A stretch of DNA of 21,455 nt from Bog-473 sp052148295 (GTDB lineage: Bacteria; Actinomycetota; Acidimicrobiia; Acidimicrobiales; RAAP-2): positions 1 to 21,455 of the forward strand of contig JBKQIP010000230.1 of assembly GCA_052148295.1 (NCBI GenBank), written 5' to 3'. Shown here piece after piece: positions 7,720-14,108 of the stretch (positions are counted from its first letter, which is position 1; every line of letters starts with the position of its first letter). Both the position numbers and the translations under genes were made by a program. Under the pieces are notes generated by a model. That model saw nothing but the letters and a program-made list of their open reading frames with translations. It did not search any database and was not told the origin of the DNA.

Positions 7720-8174
7720 GAGAGCGCCCGATTCCCCTCGTTGTCCAGCCATCTCCCGACGACCACGGACATGAACTCTGGTTGAGCCCGGAACCCGAGC
7801 ACGCGATAGAACGGCTGGGCCTGGTCGGTCTGCAGACCTATGTGTTGGCCGGGGACCCGGTCCATGAGCAGGCGCACCATGCTGGTGGCGACGCCCCGGC
7901 GACGATGGGTCGACTTCGTCCACACGTCGAGTAGATAGGCATTGCAGACACCGTCGGAGAGGAGCCGCGCCATGCCGATCACCTGCCTTCCCTCCCGAGC
8001 GACGGCCACGTGTTGAGATCGCTCGAAGGAGCGCCGCAGTGCCGCCGGTGTGCGCCCGTTGTCGAAATCGTCGGCGGCCAGATCGGCCTTGGCCCGGGTC
8101 CAGTCGATCCCGCTCAATGAGTCGTCAACGGCTATCTCCACCCCCACAGCATGCCGCAACCCGTCGGAGCCCAT
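7716..8174 (-). CDS. GNAT-family N-acetyltransferase
   Basis: This 152-aa protein is a single-domain GNAT acyltransferase, which moves an acetyl group from acetyl-CoA to an amine. Visible elements are strand 4 with VIGMARLLSDG (65-75), the acetyl-CoA pyrophosphate loop RRRGVATSMV at 91-100, and the C-terminal strand motif FYRVLGF at 122-128. The substrate is not predictable. ATG is preceded by GGGGGT. An in-frame GTG eleven codons later (before EIAVDD) is a possible alternative, since the first residues are poorly structured. It lies 36 bases after a small membrane protein gene on the same strand and may share its transcript. GC and codon bias are lower than in the genes before 7.7 kb. Confidence 0.88.
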   Translation of the reverse strand: MGSDGLRHAVGVEIAVDDSLSGIDWTRAKADLAADDFDNGRTPAALRRSFERSQHVAVAREGRQVIGMARLLSDGVCNAYLLDVWTKSTHRRRGVATSMVRLLMDRVPGQHIGLQTDQAQPFYRVLGFRAQPEFMSVVVGRWLDNEGNRALS

Positions 8175-8210
8175 CGACCCCCGTTGTGCCGATCCCGTTG
8201 CCGCAGTGCC

Positions 8211-8447
8211 TCAACGGGGGCCTCGATGGCCCGGCACCCTCTGGCGCAGAGTAAACCGCCTTCCCAGCTCGACGCCGGCACTCACACTGCCGATCAGCAC
8301 CGCGGTGAACGCGGTCACACTCACCAAGGTCGCCCCGAGATGGATGGCGAGGGATGACACCGTGAAGACGAAGGCGAAAAGGTACGAGGCGATCGCCACC
8401 ACGAACCCCAACGGAGCGGGCCGTTTCACCGCACAGGCATCCATCAT
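8211..8447 (-). CDS. Small two-helix membrane protein
   Basis: This is a 78-aa frame starting at the first of two adjacent ATG codons. It encodes two hydrophobic helices, about 12-34 (GFVVAIASYLFAFVFTVSSL) and 39-62 (ATLVSVTAFTAVLIGSVSAG), and a basic tail. The pattern of hydrophobic helices with polar ends is what a genuine membrane protein shows. Codon third positions are G/C-rich in this frame. The frame is open further upstream to a TTG at 8489, which would add 14 residues. No family is recognised. It lies between the PPOX-like and GNAT genes on the same strand, with gaps of 55 and 36 bases. Confidence 0.5.
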   Translation of the reverse strand: MMDACAVKRPAPLGFVVAIASYLFAFVFTVSSLAIHLGATLVSVTAFTAVLIGSVSAGVELGRRFTLRQRVPGHRGPR

Positions 8448-8502
8448 CGCTACCCATACCCGCGCTGCGGCCTCTCCAATCCTCGCCAAGAACCCGCCCG
8501 TG

Positions 8503-8970
8503 TCAGGTGTCGGCCAACCGGGGCGGGAAACCGCCCTTGCTGATCGGGCCCCACCGCTCGGGGAGGAGGCGGATCAACACCTTGCCCTGGTCGATCATGG
8601 CTTGGCGGTACTCGTCCCAATCCGGGTGTTCACCGCTGATGGAACGAAAGTACGCCACCAGGCCGGGCAGCGCCTCGGGCAGGTCGATCACGCTCGCCGT
8701 TCCCGACACCTGTACCCACGGATCGCCGAAGTCGCTCGACAGGACGCACACGGCGACCTGGGAGTGACGGCGCACGTTGCGGACCTTGGCCCGCTCGGGA
8801 TAGCTCGCCACCACGATCGCACCATCGGGATCGACCCCCATGGTGACCGGGGACAGCTGGGGACCCCCGTCCCGACGCTGCGTGCAGAGCACGGCGTGGT
8901 GACGGGGTCGGATGAACTCCTCCAACCCGGCGCGGTCCACGCGACGGTCGGTGGCGATGGGACGCGCCAT
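8503..8970 (-). CDS. PPOX-class, probably F420-dependent, oxidoreductase
   Basis: This 155-aa protein has the split-barrel flavin-binding fold of the pyridoxamine-phosphate-oxidase-like superfamily. It resembles the actinobacterial F420-binding class: LEEFIRPRHHAVLCTQRRDG near 16-35, SPVTMGVDPDGAIVVAS, ERAKVRNVRRHSQVAVCVL, and the C-terminal RLLPERWG. Members use F420 or flavin to reduce small molecules or act in redox stress, and the real substrate is usually unknown. The frame is open upstream to 9033, but ATG 8970 is preferred. It gives the usual N-terminus and sits 6 bases after a TACGGT -10 box, which implies a leaderless transcript. The stub of an alpha/beta hydrolase gene lies directly upstream on the same strand. 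Confidence 0.9.
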   Translation of the reverse strand: MARPIATDRRVDRAGLEEFIRPRHHAVLCTQRRDGGPQLSPVTMGVDPDGAIVVASYPERAKVRNVRRHSQVAVCVLSSDFGDPWVQVSGTASVIDLPEALPGLVAYFRSISGEHPDWDEYRQAMIDQGKVLIRLLPERWGPISKGGFPPRLADT

Positions 8971-8976
8971 GGGCTG

Positions 8977-8982
8977 ACCGTA
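8977..8982 (-). promoter_or_regulatory. -10 box for a leaderless PPOX transcript
   Basis: TACGGT on the minus strand fits TANNNT and is followed by exactly 6 bases and the ATG at 8970. No good -35 is seen (TTCGGT at 17-bp spacing). It lies next to the break point of the hydrolase remnant. Confidence 0.5.
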
Positions 8983-9007
8983 CCATCGGGTGATGCCACA
9001 CCGAACG

Positions 9008-9226
9008 AGGCTCCCGGTCCGGGGTGTGCCCATGCCCCGGTCGCTCGGGCGCGACGACCCGACGCCGGGTCGAGAGGCCGTCGAGCTGGGCCGTCCAGGT
9101 GGCGTTGGTCGCCATCCCTCCGTGCAGGAGCACCACCGGGTCTCCGGCGCCCTGGGTGTCGTAATAGACGCCCATCCCGTCGATCTCGACGGTCAAGCCC
9201 TGTCGGTGAGCCGCTTCGTCACCCAT
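9008..9226 (-). pseudogene. N-terminal remnant of an alpha/beta hydrolase
   Basis: The frame from ATG 9226 encodes about 73 residues that match the start of an alpha/beta-hydrolase: an early strand (GVYYDTQGAG), the oxyanion-hole region DPVVLLHGGMATNATW, and the next strand-turn RVVAPERPGHGHTPD. Homology then stops near 9008. The frame continues out of phase through the PPOX gene with an unrelated Arg/His/Pro-rich sequence. The nucleophile elbow (GxSxG), acid and His regions are all missing, so no enzyme can be made. A Shine-Dalgarno-like GGAGA precedes the ATG, so the original start is intact. A deletion probably joined this stub to the promoter of the PPOX gene. Confidence 0.72.
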
Positions 9227-9386
9227 GGATCGTCTCCGTCGGTCCAACTCGCACGAGCCGGTCGCGATGGATGGTACCGGGTCCCCCCGGCCACGATGCA
9301 CGGCGACACCGTCTGCCCGTGGGTGTGGCCCAAGTGTGGCGCGGCTGGCTGCACGGTCGGCTCACGTCGACGCGGCGCGCCCGGCC

Positions 9387-9392
9387 TAGGCT
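9387..9392 (+). promoter_or_regulatory. -10 box for a leaderless transcript of the 71-aa gene
   Basis: TAGGCT fits TANNNT and is followed by 6 bases and ATG 9399, so transcription probably starts at the A of the start codon. No -35 is evident. Confidence 0.5.
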
Positions 9393-9398
9393 CACGGG

Positions 9399-9614
9399 AT
9401 GCTTGACGAATCCGGAACGGGAGAGACGCGACGGGAGCAGTGGGCGATTGAGATCGGGGAAGGAATGTCCGCCGTGGCCCTGGTCAGGGCCCTCGTGATC
9501 ACGCTCGAGCAAAAGGGCGTCTTGACCGCGCACGACATCGCACAGATCGAGGCAGACGCCGACCGGTTCTTCGCCGAAGACCTGAGGTCCCTGGGCGCCG
9601 CCGACGCGGAGTAG
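9399..9614 (+). CDS. Small acidic protein of unknown function (71 aa)
   Basis: This 71-aa acidic protein is predicted to be mostly helical: MSAVALVRALVITLEQKGVL, a turn, then DIAQIEADADRFFAEDL. The central part, two helices around a KGVLTAHDI turn, resembles short helical-hairpin proteins, but I cannot name a family. There is no signal peptide or membrane helix. The ATG lies 6 bases after a TAGGCT box, which supports a leaderless transcript and this exact start. It stands alone between the hydrolase remnant and the dioxygenase gene. Confidence 0.6.
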   Translation: MLDESGTGETRREQWAIEIGEGMSAVALVRALVITLEQKGVLTAHDIAQIEADADRFFAEDLRSLGAADAE

Positions 9615-9819
9615 CGCGCCCCCTACCGGTGGTCCTCCGCCCGACCCGTCGCTCTCCCTCGGCCCGCCGTCGCACGTTACGCTCTCGTCCTCGACCCAGA
9701 TGAGGGGAAAGGGGAGGCGTGCGACCCGAAGTTCTTGCTCACGCTCGTGACCTCACCGTGGCCCACGAGCCGCGTCCGGCGACCGGTTCGTCCACGTTCC
9801 CGGCCTCGATTCGCCACCG

Positions 9820-10668
9820 ATGACACCGCTGGAGGTCCGTCCGGTGGCGGGTGCGCTGGGCGCCACCGTGCGCGGCATCGACCTGCGCAAGGTGACCGAG
9901 AGCGAGGAACTGAGCGGGGTGCGCACCGCCCTGGCCGATCACCTGGTGGTGTTCCTGCCGGAGCAGGACATGGACCTCGACGATCTCGAACGGATCACCG
10001 ACCTGCTGGGCGGCCGGGACACCACCCCGTACGTGACGCCGCTGGCGGACCGGCCGTTTGTCATCCGGGTCATCAAGGAGCCGGGGGATCAGCTCAATTT
10101 CGCCAACGCCTGGCACAGCGATCTGAGCTACCTGCCCGCACCGCCGTCGTACACGCTGCTCCACGCGTGGGAGGTGCCGGCCTTCGGAGGCGACACGGTC
10201 TGGTCCAACCAGTACCTCGCGTACGAGACCCTGTCACGGGGCCTGCAGCAGGCGCTGTCCGGACTCCGCGCCGTGCACTCCGCCGGGATGGCCTACGGGA
10301 CCGGAGGGTTCCTCGACCAGGTCAAGGATCTCACGTCGATGGCCATCGACCCCTCTCCCGATGCATCGAAGGAGTGCGCCCATCCCACGGTGATCACGCA
10401 CCCGACGACCAATAGGAAGGCCCTCTACGTCAACTCCGTCTATACCACCCGCTTCGATGGCTGGAGCCCGACCGAGTCGCAGGCCCTCCTGGGTTATCTC
10501 TACCAACATGCCGTCAACGAGAACTTCACCTGCAGGCTGCGCTGGGAACGCCACACCCTCGCCATCTGGGACAATCGCTGCACGATGCACAATGCGCTCA
10601 ACGACTACTCGGGCGTCCGGCGAGAAATGTTCCGCACCAGCGTCAAGGGCTCGTCGCCGCGGAGGTGA
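9820..10668 (+). CDS. TauD/TfdA-family Fe(II)/2-oxoglutarate dioxygenase
   Basis: This 282-aa cytosolic enzyme has the usual length and motifs of TauD-type non-heme iron dioxygenases, which couple 2-oxoglutarate decarboxylation to hydroxylation of a substrate. The N-terminus PLEVRPVAGALGATVRGIDL is diagnostic. Iron ligands are His99 and Asp101 (WHSDLSY) and His257 (TMHNALNDY); the 2-oxoglutarate-binding arginine is Arg268 or Arg272 (RREMFRT). Taurine, alkyl sulfates, phenoxyacetates or other acids are possible substrates; no transporter or sulfonate gene nearby helps. The ATG has no strong Shine-Dalgarno, and no earlier in-frame start is available. The 205 bases upstream contain only a weak TACGCT element. 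Confidence 0.93.
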   Translation: MTPLEVRPVAGALGATVRGIDLRKVTESEELSGVRTALADHLVVFLPEQDMDLDDLERITDLLGGRDTTPYVTPLADRPFVIRVIKEPGDQLNFANAWHSDLSYLPAPPSYTLLHAWEVPAFGGDTVWSNQYLAYETLSRGLQQALSGLRAVHSAGMAYGTGGFLDQVKDLTSMAIDPSPDASKECAHPTVITHPTTNRKALYVNSVYTTRFDGWSPTESQALLGYLYQHAVNENFTCRLRWERHTLAIWDNRCTMHNALNDYSGVRREMFRTSVKGSSPRR

Positions 10669-10702
10669 GGGCGACCGAGCAGGCCGAGGCGCGCCGGCCG
10701 TC

Positions 10703-10903
10703 GTGCTCTCCTACCTGCCCATCTTCACCTTGCTACTGCCGGCCCCGCACCTCGGCTATCAGGATCACATCGGGGGCCTCATCGGCGGCCTGCTCTGCGG
10801 GTGGATCTTCACCTGGTCGACCGATCCCGAGCCCTATTTCGCCGCCTGGTTCATCTTCGGGCGAGCAGAGCGATCCCTTGGGGAGGTCGTGGCCGCCTCG
10901 TGA
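10703..10903 (+). pseudogene. C-terminal remnant of a rhomboid-family intramembrane protease
   Basis: This frame encodes about 66 residues matching the last two membrane helices of a rhomboid protease: LSYLPIFTLLLPAPHLGYQD, then HIGGLIGGLLCGWIF. The His of HIGG corresponds to the catalytic dyad His in TM6, followed by the usual GGxxGG packing motif. The earlier helices with the catalytic Ser (GxSG) are absent, and upstream lies the unrelated dioxygenase gene. It therefore cannot be an active protease. It may start at GTG 10703 only by chance. I see it as a decayed, truncated gene joined behind the dioxygenase. Confidence 0.65.
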
Positions 10904-11044
10904 CGGCTCGATACCCGAGACGTCACGAACGTCGACCAGGCCAGCACGCTCCGCGTCCCTGATCCCAGGTGGGCGTCTTCCTCGAGAAGCACACGACAGG
11001 TGGGGCTCCCAGCGGGCAGAGCCGCCGTACTCCCGGACAATGAC

Positions 11045-11377
11045 TCAAGCCCAGCCCAACTCCTTCAGACGCTGCTCACCGATCCCGAAATGGTGACCGA
11101 CTTCGTGAATGACGGTCTTGCGCACCATCGTCACGACATCTTGGGTGGTCTGGCAGGCCCGGCAGATCGTCGCCATGAAGATCGTGATGCGGTCAGGCAT
11201 CGTCGCCGAGTAGGTACCTCGTTTGGTGAGTGGGACCCCCTCATACAGCCCGAGCAGGTTGCCGGGCGGGCTGGCGTCGTCCACCAGCACGGCGACATTG
11301 TCCATGGCGGCTCGAAGCTCGGGGGGTATTCCGTCGAGGGCATCGGCCACCAGCTCCTCGAATTGTTCGACGGACAT
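11045..11377 (-). CDS. Zincin-like metallopeptidase family protein
   Basis: This 110-aa protein matches the actinobacterial zincin-1-type metallopeptidase family (Pfam Zincin_1, PF06262). It begins with MSVEQFEELVADALDGIPPE, continues with MDNVAVLVDD and LLGLYEG, then DRITIF, and ends with the zinc site HEVGHHFGI (91-99). His91 and His95 are zinc ligands and Glu92 is the catalytic base. Length and order match the family, which is cytosolic and of unknown physiological substrate. The frame opens at ATG 11398, but ATG 11377 has a GGGGGA Shine-Dalgarno 10 bases upstream and gives the family-like N-terminus. It is divergent from the 146-aa basic protein gene. Confidence 0.92.
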   Translation of the reverse strand: MSVEQFEELVADALDGIPPELRAAMDNVAVLVDDASPPGNLLGLYEGVPLTKRGTYSATMPDRITIFMATICRACQTTQDVVTMVRKTVIHEVGHHFGIGEQRLKELGWA

Positions 11378-11455
11378 GGCGACCACGTCCCCCATCATGC
11401 GTCACAGGGGCGCGTTCGCGGCGTGGCGGCCACCGGACGCCCCCATTGGTGCAAG

Positions 11456-11896
11456 ATGATCACAGTGACCGTCCCTCCGCCACCGCCCCCTGACTTCGAT
11501 GCCTTGCCGGCCGGAGTGGCCGAAGACCTGACGTCCCGCCTGGCGCGACTCCCACTGACCAGGGTCAAGCGGTCGGCCGACCTCTTCGCCCTGTACGCCG
11601 TCGAGCGTGATCACGTGCATCGTCTCGCCCACCGGTTCCAGGTGACGGACACCGAGCGCGCCTCCATCGACTACTGGTGGTTGCGGCAGCTTGATCAAAC
11701 GTTCGCCGGCACCCGTGAGCGCCTGCATGCCCACGCCCGCTCCGCGCTGCGCCGGGACATCCGGCGGCGACGATCCCGCTCGAAGGTTCTCGGCCAATTG
11801 TGGTGGAACACGGTCGGGCCGGGTGGCCGATGCTGGTTCGGTAATCGCTACGTCACCATCCGCCGTTACACCTTCAGACTGCACTGGCGGCCCTGA
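11456..11896 (+). CDS. Basic protein of unknown function (146 aa)
   Basis: This is a 146-aa frame with a run of six prolines near the N-terminus (VPPPPPPDF), a helical middle (LFALYAVERDHVHRLAHRF, then ASIDYWWLRQLDQTF), and a very basic C-terminal third (ALRRDIRRRRSRSKV) ending in aromatic and arginine residues. Basic charge and helices could mean nucleic-acid binding, but this is a guess. The minus-strand frame over the same DNA gives a composition unlike a real protein, so I prefer this strand. ATG 11456 or GTG 11465 could be the start. Divergent from the metallopeptidase gene, with a 78-base gap. Confidence 0.5.
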   Translation: MITVTVPPPPPPDFDALPAGVAEDLTSRLARLPLTRVKRSADLFALYAVERDHVHRLAHRFQVTDTERASIDYWWLRQLDQTFAGTRERLHAHARSALRRDIRRRRSRSKVLGQLWWNTVGPGGRCWFGNRYVTIRRYTFRLHWRP

Positions 11897-11980
11897 GTCG
11901 GTCCCTCACCACAAAGTGGCCAGAGCCAGGTGTCCACCCTGCAGATCGAGGTGCCCCCCGGACCGAACCCGCTGAGCCGG

Positions 11981-12766
11981 TCAGGACGGTTGGCGAGCCC
12001 AGGCCGACACCATCGGGGAGGTCGCAAGATCGAGGCTGCCGGAGTTGACGTTGCTGAGATGCCGTTCAATCTCGCCCTCGGTGACCAGGCCACGGGAAAT
12101 CAGGCCATCTCTGATCTGTTCGACAGTCGCTCGTTCCAGTTCGTTGCAGACCGGCCCGCCCATGGGAAAGTAGGCATCCGACTGCACGTCGACGAGACCG
12201 GCCGCTCTCAACAGCCTCGGCAGCGTGCGTCCGAAGGCCAGGTCGACGCCTCGCTCGGCCATGAGCGATCGAAAGGCGGCCTTGAGCTTGTTGGCCAGCT
12301 GCTGGTCGACCCCGAACTCATCAGGGCACACCAGGGGTTGGAGACCGGGGTCGGCCTCTTCGAGCAAGAGCCATCCACCAGGGCGAAGAGCGCCGACCAT
12401 GGTTGCCAGTGCCTCCGTTCGCTCGGGTACATGGACGAGAACCAGGCGAGCGTGAACGAGGTCGAATCCGACGTCGGGTGCGGGCTCGCTGCCGATGTCG
12501 TGACGCCGGACCTCGTAGGCGGGATCGTCCGTCTCGAGCAGCGAAGTGTCGATGTCGGTGGCCAGCACCAGGGCATCGGTCTGCTGGGCGATCCAGCTCG
12601 GCACGCTCGGACCCCCTGCCCCCACCTCCCACACCTTCCATCCACGTGAGAGACCCATCGCTCCCATGTGCCGGAATGTCGACGGATTGAACAATTCGGA
12701 CAGTGCGTCGATTCGCTTTCCGGCTTCGAGGTGCTGATTGTCGAGTAGGTATTCCTCGCGGGCCAT
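11981..12766 (-). CDS. Class I SAM-dependent methyltransferase
   Basis: This 261-aa cytosolic enzyme has the Rossmann-like methyltransferase order. Motif I is VWEVGAGGPS (45-54) with Glu47, motif II has ATDID (69-73), Asp90 follows motif III, motif IV is FDLVHARLVLVHVP (101-114), and LRPGGWLLLEE (127-137) is motif V. The N-terminus EEYLLDNQHLEAGKRIDAL recalls the ubiE-like type. The C-terminal part, which sets the substrate, is not informative. Start ATG 12766 is firm: TAGGAT lies exactly 6 bases upstream, giving a leaderless transcript. No partner gene is adjacent. Two more methyltransferases lie downstream at 15.1 and 17.2 kb; they look only distantly related. Confidence 0.92.
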   Translation of the reverse strand: MAREEYLLDNQHLEAGKRIDALSELFNPSTFRHMGAMGLSRGWKVWEVGAGGPSVPSWIAQQTDALVLATDIDTSLLETDDPAYEVRRHDIGSEPAPDVGFDLVHARLVLVHVPERTEALATMVGALRPGGWLLLEEADPGLQPLVCPDEFGVDQQLANKLKAAFRSLMAERGVDLAFGRTLPRLLRAAGLVDVQSDAYFPMGGPVCNELERATVEQIRDGLISRGLVTEGEIERHLSNVNSGSLDLATSPMVSAWARQPS

Positions 12767-12772
12767 ACACAG

Positions 12773-12778
12773 ATCCTA
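12773..12778 (-). promoter_or_regulatory. -10 box for a leaderless methyltransferase transcript
   Basis: TAGGAT on the minus strand fits TANNNT and is followed by 6 bases and the ATG at 12766. No -35 is seen at 16-18 bp spacing. Confidence 0.55.
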
Positions 12779-13263
12779 TGAAGGACCACCCGATCGCACA
12801 CCCATCGCCGGCCAGTCGCCGCCCCTCTGCGTTGCTCCTCGCTCAGACGTACCCTGCCCCGAGGCCACCACATCGGTTGGACCGCTCGTCCCAGATTTCC
12901 TTGCACCGAGACCCACCTTCCGATCAACTTGCGGGCGATGAACGTCGACCAACCCGAGGGGTGGTGTTCGGATCCCTACGAAGTGCACGAGGCGAGGTAC
13001 ATTCCCGGGGGCGCCCACCAAGTTGGTCCGCGACGGAGGTCGGGAGGCCGACGACCCTCCACCTGACCGACCCCCCACCTACGTTGCACGAGGGCGTTGT
13101 GCTGTAGTGATGCTCACGTTGCTTCCACCGACTCTCGTCGGCTGTTCACCCAGTTGCGGCGCGTGTTCCCACCGGGCCGGGACACCCATCAACCGTCGAA
13201 GCGCTGCGCCGACCCGCAATCGAGAACAGTTTTGCAAAGGAGCAGGTAGAGTTCCCTTTTTCC
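12779..13263. other. Gene-free stretch before tRNA-Val
   Basis: About 485 bases contain no frame that I accept as a gene. Open frames on both strands are short, rich in Pro/Arg/Ser and start nowhere convincing. A TAGAGT element (13247-13252), 11 bases before the tRNA, may be its -10. The rest may be the remains of lost genes, but I see no recognisable protein fragment. Confidence 0.5.
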
Positions 13264-13337
13264 GGGCGCTTAGCTCAGTTGGTTAGAGCAGCTGGCTTAC
13301 AACCAGCAGGCCGGGGGTTCGAGTCCCTCAGCGCCCA
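13264..13337 (+). tRNA. tRNA-Val (anticodon TAC)
   Basis: A 74-nt cloverleaf fits throughout. The acceptor stem GGGCGCT/AGCGCCC is perfect. The D-arm is GCTC...GAGC. The anticodon arm GCTGG-CTTACAA-CCAGC gives anticodon TAC. The T-arm is GGGGG-TTCGAGT-CCCTC with one G-T pair. The discriminator is A. CCA is not encoded; the sequence continues CCT. The decoded codons are GTA and possibly GTG, which valine identity (A35, C36, A73) supports. Confidence 0.95.
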
Positions 13338-13370
13338 CCTCAGCGCCCACCTCAGACGTCAGCGCCCATC
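13328..13370 (+). repeat. Direct repeats of the tRNA-Val 3' end
   Basis: TCAGCGCCCACC, covering the 3' acceptor strand of the tRNA, is at 13328-13339, is repeated exactly at 13340-13351, and appears again with one change at 13359-13370 (TCAGCGCCCATC). Short repeats of a tRNA 3' end can mark past integration events at the tRNA or slippage. No integrase is in the window. Confidence 0.8.
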
Positions 13371-13426
13371 TCGAGGGGGAGATACAGAAGAAGGGGGAAG
13401 GGCCGGGAGCGGCCGGAAGCCGGACA

Positions 13427-13458
13427 GGGAGGGCGAGAAGGGCCGGAGGGCGGACGGG
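13427..13458 (+). other. Potential G-quadruplex sequence
   Basis: Five G-triplets on the plus strand (13427-13429, 13431-13433, 13440-13442, 13448-13450, 13456-13458) are separated by loops of 1, 6, 5 and 5 bases, which fits the standard G-quadruplex pattern. It lies in the 250-base gap between the tRNA and the SnoaL-like gene. Confidence 0.35.
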
Positions 13459-13589
13459 AGGAGCGAGCGAGGGGCACCAAGCCCGGGAGCGAGCGGGCTG
13501 ATCACCTCCCCCGGAACGAATCAGGCACGACTGGGGTAGTGCGGCCTGACCATCTGACGGAACATTCGGGGACACCCACGAATGTCGGG

Positions 13590-13961
13590 CTAATAGTCGG
13601 CCGGAGTGTTGTGAATGACGAAGAGGCTCTCGACTTTCTCGTTTCTGATGGTGAAGTAGTTCGTCAAGATCAGCTCGTCGGGGAGGTTCGTCTTGTCAAA
13701 GTCCCCGTCGTAACGTCCGCGGACGATGATGTGGCTGTGGTGCTCAAGGACTTCGGTGACCTCAATCGTCACACGGTCGCCCACTATCTCCTTGGCCACC
13801 CACCGTCGAATGGCCTCGGCGCCCCAGAACTCTCGATGGACATCGTTGACGAGGGCATCGGGCGCAAAGGTGGCCACAATGGCGTCCTCGTCAAAGCCAT
13901 TGACCGCCGCAATGTGATCGGCCACGACGCCGGAGACAATGAGGGCAGGATTCTTGGTCAT
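13590..13961 (-). CDS. SnoaL/NTF2-like fold protein
   Basis: This 123-aa protein fits the NTF2/SnoaL-like cone fold. An N-terminal helix pair (IVSGVVADHIAAVNGFDEDAIVATFAPDALVND) leads to the typical WGAEAIRRWVAKEI segment. It ends in alternating beta strands (VTIEVTEVLEHH, IIVRGRYDG, ILTNYFTIRNEKVESLFVI). Members bind or isomerise small hydrophobic molecules, or serve as carrier or dimerisation domains; the ligand is unknown. A strong GAGAGGAG Shine-Dalgarno precedes the ATG, and the transcript likely has a leader of about 58 bases. It is divergent from a MerR-type regulator, and both promoters carry TTGACTCTCC, so regulation by that protein is likely. Confidence 0.88.
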   Translation of the reverse strand: MTKNPALIVSGVVADHIAAVNGFDEDAIVATFAPDALVNDVHREFWGAEAIRRWVAKEIVGDRVTIEVTEVLEHHSHIIVRGRYDGDFDKTNLPDELILTNYFTIRNEKVESLFVIHNTPADY

Positions 13962-13991
13962 GGTGGTACTCCTCTCAAGGTTCTAAACCAG

Positions 13992-14004
13992 CGAACCCGG
14001 TTCG
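13992..14004. repeat. Short palindrome in the SnoaL-like gene leader
   Basis: CGAACC-C-GGTTCG is a 13-bp palindrome with 6-bp arms. It lies in the predicted untranslated leader of the SnoaL-like mRNA. It could be an operator half-site pair or an RNA hairpin; neither is shown. Confidence 0.4.
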
Positions 14005-14025
14005 GCTGCTGTGCTGGCTGACCCC

Positions 14026-14056
14026 AGACTGAGAGATCCGGTTGCAGGAGAGTCAA
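14026..14056 (-). promoter_or_regulatory. Putative SnoaL-like gene promoter
   Basis: On the minus strand, TTGACT (14051-14056) is followed 19 bp later by CAGTCT (14026-14031). This mirrors the divergent MerR promoter, with the same -35 and the same 19-bp spacing. Transcription would start near 14019 and leave a leader of about 58 bases that includes a GAGAGGAG ribosome site. Confidence 0.5.
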
Positions 14057-14081
14057 GGCCCCGTCGCCAACTTGACTCTCC
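14047..14081. repeat. 11-bp perfect inverted repeat between divergent promoters
   Basis: GGAGAGTCAAG (14047-14057) and CTTGACTCTCC (14071-14081) are perfect reverse complements separated by 13 bases. Each arm contains one -35 box and its flank, so the two divergent promoters begin in a symmetrical element. It is a candidate for joint regulation by the MerR-type protein. Confidence 0.75.
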
Positions 14082-14102
14082 CCCAAGGGGAGGGCTCAGA
14101 CT
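14072..14102 (+). promoter_or_regulatory. MerR-type promoter/operator with 19-bp spacer
   Basis: The -35 TTGACT (14072-14077) and -10 CAGACT (14097-14102) are separated by 19 bp, the stretched spacing that MerR-family activators correct. The spacer holds a dyad CTCCCC-CAA-GGGGAG (14078-14092). The GTG start at 14109 is 7 bases after the -10, so the regulator mRNA is probably leaderless and autoregulated. Confidence 0.75.
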
Positions 14103-14108
14103 GGAGAC

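Noticed and set aside
8050..9498. Plus-strand 482-codon open frame
   Set aside because: It runs antisense over the GNAT, small membrane protein, PPOX and hydrolase-stub frames, which match known families, and has a Pro/Arg/His-rich composition with no family resemblance.
11402..11884. Minus-strand 160-codon frame opposite the basic protein
   Set aside because: Composition (Gly/Arg/Val-rich, no helix pattern) looks like a shadow. The plus-strand frame has more protein-like periodicity, though neither is certain.
12776..13286. Several short frames before the tRNA, including one with a lipobox-like LVGC segment (13023-13286)
   Set aside because: The frame runs into the tRNA gene, has no ribosome site, and the LVGC context lacks a basic signal-peptide start.
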